A DNA stretch of 33,883 bases, taken from contig JAUICJ010000030.1 of assembly GCA_030427925.1 (NCBI GenBank), positions 1 to 33,883 on the forward strand, written 5' to 3'. The stretch comes from Bacteroidia bacterium. Its GTDB lineage: Bacteria > Bacteroidota > Bacteroidia > Flavobacteriales_D > Sanyastnellaceae. Positions 32,901 through 33,883 of this stretch are shown here, piece after piece (the stretch's first letter is position 1; each line of letters begins with the position of its first letter). A program made the position numbers and the translations under genes. A model generated the notes under the pieces. It searched no databases, was not told the origin of the DNA, and was given only the letters and a program-made list of their open reading frames with translations.

Positions 32901-33883
32901 GCCCGTTCCGCCACTGAAGGCAGCACGCGCCCGGGCATCCGTGTAGTACAAATTCGTCGAGCCTTCCGACAAGGCGTCCGTATTGTGGTTGCTGATGTCG
33001 TCCACTTGGCCGTTGATGACGTCCGTGACGCTCAGGCTGTCCGCCGTCACCGTGGCTGATGCGGTGATCCCGGCAAACGATACGTTGTCCGTCGTGCCGA
33101 CGGACTGGCCGATGGCAATGGTCCCCGTTGCAGACGTGTACGTCACGCCAGTACCTCCTGATACGGAACCGCGCGCCCGTGCGTCTGTGTAGTACAGGTT
33201 GGTCGAGCCCTCGGGCAATGCATCCGTGTCGTCAATCGCTGGAATCTCCACGCCATTGATGACCAGCGAGGTCACCTCGAGTGCACCCGAAATGCCCATG
33301 TTGCCCGCTACGTGGACGCTGTCGCCGAACAGCGCCGGCGCGTTAACGTGCAGCGAGTCGTTGAACGTGGTCTCGCCGTTGATCGTCACGTCATCCCCCA
33401 ACGTCGTCGTGCCCGTGACGTTCATGGTGCCGCCCACCGTCGAGTTGCCCGTGATGGTCACGTCCTCGCCAAAAGCCGCACCGCCGCCAACGTACAAGCT
33501 GTCACTGAACAACCCCGGTGCGTCCACATGCAACGTGTCCTTCAACGTCGTTTCGCCGTTCACCGTCAGGTTGTCACCCAACGTTGTCGTGCCCGTCACG
33601 TTCATCGTACCGCCCACGGACGAGTTGCCCGTGATCGTCACGTCATCACCGAACGCCGCACCGCCGCCAACGTACAGGCTGTCGCTGAACAAGCCCGGGG
33701 CGTTCACATGCAATGTGTCGCTCAACGTCGTCTCGCCGCTTACCGTCAGGTTGTCACCCAAAGTCGTGGCTCCTGTTACGTTCATCGTTCCACCCACGGA
33801 CGAATTGCCACCCACCGACGAATTGCCCGTGATCGTCACGTCATCGCCAAACGCCGCGCCCCCACCAACGTACAAGCTGTCGC
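29985..33883 (-). CDS. Fibre protein C: large tail-fibre-like repeat protein, N-terminus outside window
   Basis: The frame is open at the right edge, so the start and any signal peptide are missing; at least 1299 codons are present. The distal part is a stalk of 60-residue repeats (LYVGGGAAFGDDVTITGNSS, TMNVTGTTTLGD, GLFSDS). Then come TDALPEGSTNLYYTDARARG and TDALSEGSTNLYYTDARARA, motifs typical of phage tail fibres, and several copies of DGNQAAGKVLTSDANGKATW with SPYTAGTGVDVTNNVISIG. A non-repetitive insert with a jelly-roll-like look and less GC-rich DNA (about 30750-31700) follows, then one more repeat block and a C-terminal beta-rich tip of about 150 residues (VTITIQTVD end). It shares the stalk style of fibres A and B but has no FISUMP domain and no T9SS signal that I recognise. 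Function as a surface fibre is inferred. Confidence 0.8.
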   Translation of the reverse strand, partial: DSLYVGGGAAFGDDVTITGNSSVGGNSSVGGTMNVTGATTLGDNLTVSGETTLSDTLHVNAPGLFSDSLYVGGGAAFGDDVTITGNSSVGGTMNVTGTTTLGDNLTVNGETTLKDTLHVDAPGLFSDSLYVGGGAAFGEDVTITGNSTVGGTMNVTGTTTLGDDVTINGETTFNDSLHVNAPALFGDSVHVAGNMGISGALEVTSLVINGVEIPAIDDTDALPEGSTNLYYTDARARGSVSGGTGVTYTSATGTIAIGQSVGTTDNVSFAGITASATVTADSLSVTDVINGQVDDISNHNTDALSEGSTNLYYTDARARAAFSGGTGVSVNSGVVSIGQEVSTTSDVTFDELSVDSIAATGALNLTGRAELGDSLLVASGARFAATVVADSLSAGGLAIAGKVQIQDGNQSAGRVLTSDANGNATWQDAVSPYTAGTGVDVTNNVISIGQAVGTDSDVTFADVTADSLITAGLRITDGNQAAGKVLTSDANGKATWQDAVSPYTAGTGVDVTNNVISIGQAVGTTSDVTFDELSVDSIAATGSLTVADSLVVSSGARVALTLHADSVVAGGLALSGGFQIQDGNQAAGKVLTSDANGKATWQAAVSPYTAGTGVDVTDNVISIGQAVGTTSDVTFDDVTADSLAMTSALTVGGTATFSDSLFATKAVVLSDSLIVNDGARMTGTLVADSISTPGLAIGSAFKYANGSQGANKVLQSNANGEATWVTLPATEPYNPSVTVTGVLSQTPLQVFSNISTAVNTGSYIDLPPGDWNVQANSIIASDAVNGQDEAAIWVRSGFSTDPNTFQGASVLGASIIAGSAVSPATYGLATGSVVIRNSGNSIQRYYWFVGPNDVHGSTNSTGLLYNFGTGLWGENSLVATAVSEADNGSAPAPSTITESGDILIREPVTMRGINTPITKPTNMLVDEIALTDDGTGFCTVDMEYAFTNNAGAAGGTSESRIFTLPAGYEFDLSFHSVSTAASTITSAGVWTYDGFRAVLPEGETGWATNTAGAYSRLMVVPYSATEFRLGNTDSNSTGHWQYIGFTFQMTDPHAVKVSFRFKSTKAEGGLSRVNISGGTGVTVNTDNEISIGQDVATTADVTFDDITADSLVTNAVRVIDGNQSAGKVLVSDASGNASWQDFGSGAPKYAQFRGNAEQWFGNDNDFDGPLYQARINFPVTEINSGGFVLANNSEITLPQGRVYRVDLNLGWAGTDWGGGWRRFKIYNTNTNAELSQTAHIEPGNNTWLQGSGTVSTFIDTHAGAVTIDARNYTGGGNVKLNDTGNGTNFVTITIQTVD
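31981..32660 (-). repeat. Long near-identical internal repeats in fibre gene C
   Basis: A stretch of about 150 bases beginning GTCACGTCGCT on the plus strand recurs at 31981, 32296 and 32506 (spacings 315 and 210 nt, both whole codons). The copies at 31981 and 32296 differ at few bases, unlike the synonymous scatter seen between fibre genes A and B, suggesting recent duplication or conversion. Confidence 0.75.
33298..33883 (-). repeat. 180-nt tandem stalk repeats in fibre gene C, one with an 18-nt internal duplication
   Basis: The ACGTACA(A/G)GCTGTC motif occurs at about 33491, 33671 and 33869. The first interval is 180 nt (60 codons); the second is 198 nt because the GNSSVG hexapeptide is doubled (near 33790-33825). 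The array continues beyond the right edge. Confidence 0.75.

Noticed and set aside
29985-33883. Prophage tail-fibre gene cluster
   Set aside because: Apart from the fibre-like repeats there are no capsid, tail, lysis or integrase genes, and the related proteins A and B have signal peptides.
31981-33883. CRISPR array
   Set aside because: The periodic repeats are in frame, coding and far longer than CRISPR repeats, with no unique spacers.

Overview
The window looks like a chromosomal segment of a GC-rich Bacteroidota bacterium, probably an aquatic Flavobacteriales-type organism. The evidence is family content: two PorP/SprF-type outer-membrane proteins, a gliding-motility-type C-terminal domain (CHU_C) protein, a PorE-like OmpA protein, FISUMP (Fib_succ_major) domains, several TAnnTTTG-like -7 promoter elements and a carotenoid/retinal gene. 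Genus cannot be set from the sequence. There are no rRNA or tRNA genes, CRISPR arrays, transposases or integrases that I can see.

Region 1 (1-12908, minus strand) is a four-gene, tightly coupled operon of type IX secretion (T9SS) surface genes, read right to left: a 1056-residue CHU_C adhesin, a PorP/SprF partner, a PorE-like TPR/beta-propeller/OmpA protein, and a giant Ig-like repeat protein of at least 2206 residues that runs off the left edge. Two of the junctions are ATGA overlaps. A second PorP/SprF gene (13190-14335) is transcribed divergently. A 533-base stretch without a recognisable gene follows.

Region 2 (about 14.7-26.4 kb) is the most unusual part. A two-gene cassette occurs twice: a secreted fibre protein (phage-tail-fibre-like stalk, fibronectin-III-like modules, C-terminal FISUMP tip) on the plus strand, facing a convergent membrane protein with a signal peptide, TPR-like sensor, transmembrane segment and two LuxR-like HTH domains. 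Both fibre genes carry a perfect 14-bp palindrome with core GTGAATTCAC exactly 130 bp before the start codon, and a TAATTTnA -7 element 34 bp before it. Both regulator genes carry a half-site of the same palindrome about 110 bp before their starts and a TAnnTTTG element six bases before the ATG. The half-site in each regulator promoter matches the palindrome variant of its own cassette. This suggests two paralogous, self-regulating surface-fibre systems. A small alpha/beta hydrolase lies between the copies.

Region 3 (26.4-29.9 kb) holds a HIT-family protein overlapping an HNH endonuclease-like protein (minus strand), and a plus-strand fusion of lycopene beta-cyclase (CrtY) with a Brp/Blh beta-carotene 15,15'-dioxygenase, which would convert lycopene to retinal and so implies a rhodopsin elsewhere in the genome. 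A strong stem-loop separates it from Region 4 (29985-33883, minus), a third and larger tail-fibre-like repeat protein whose N-terminus lies beyond the right edge.
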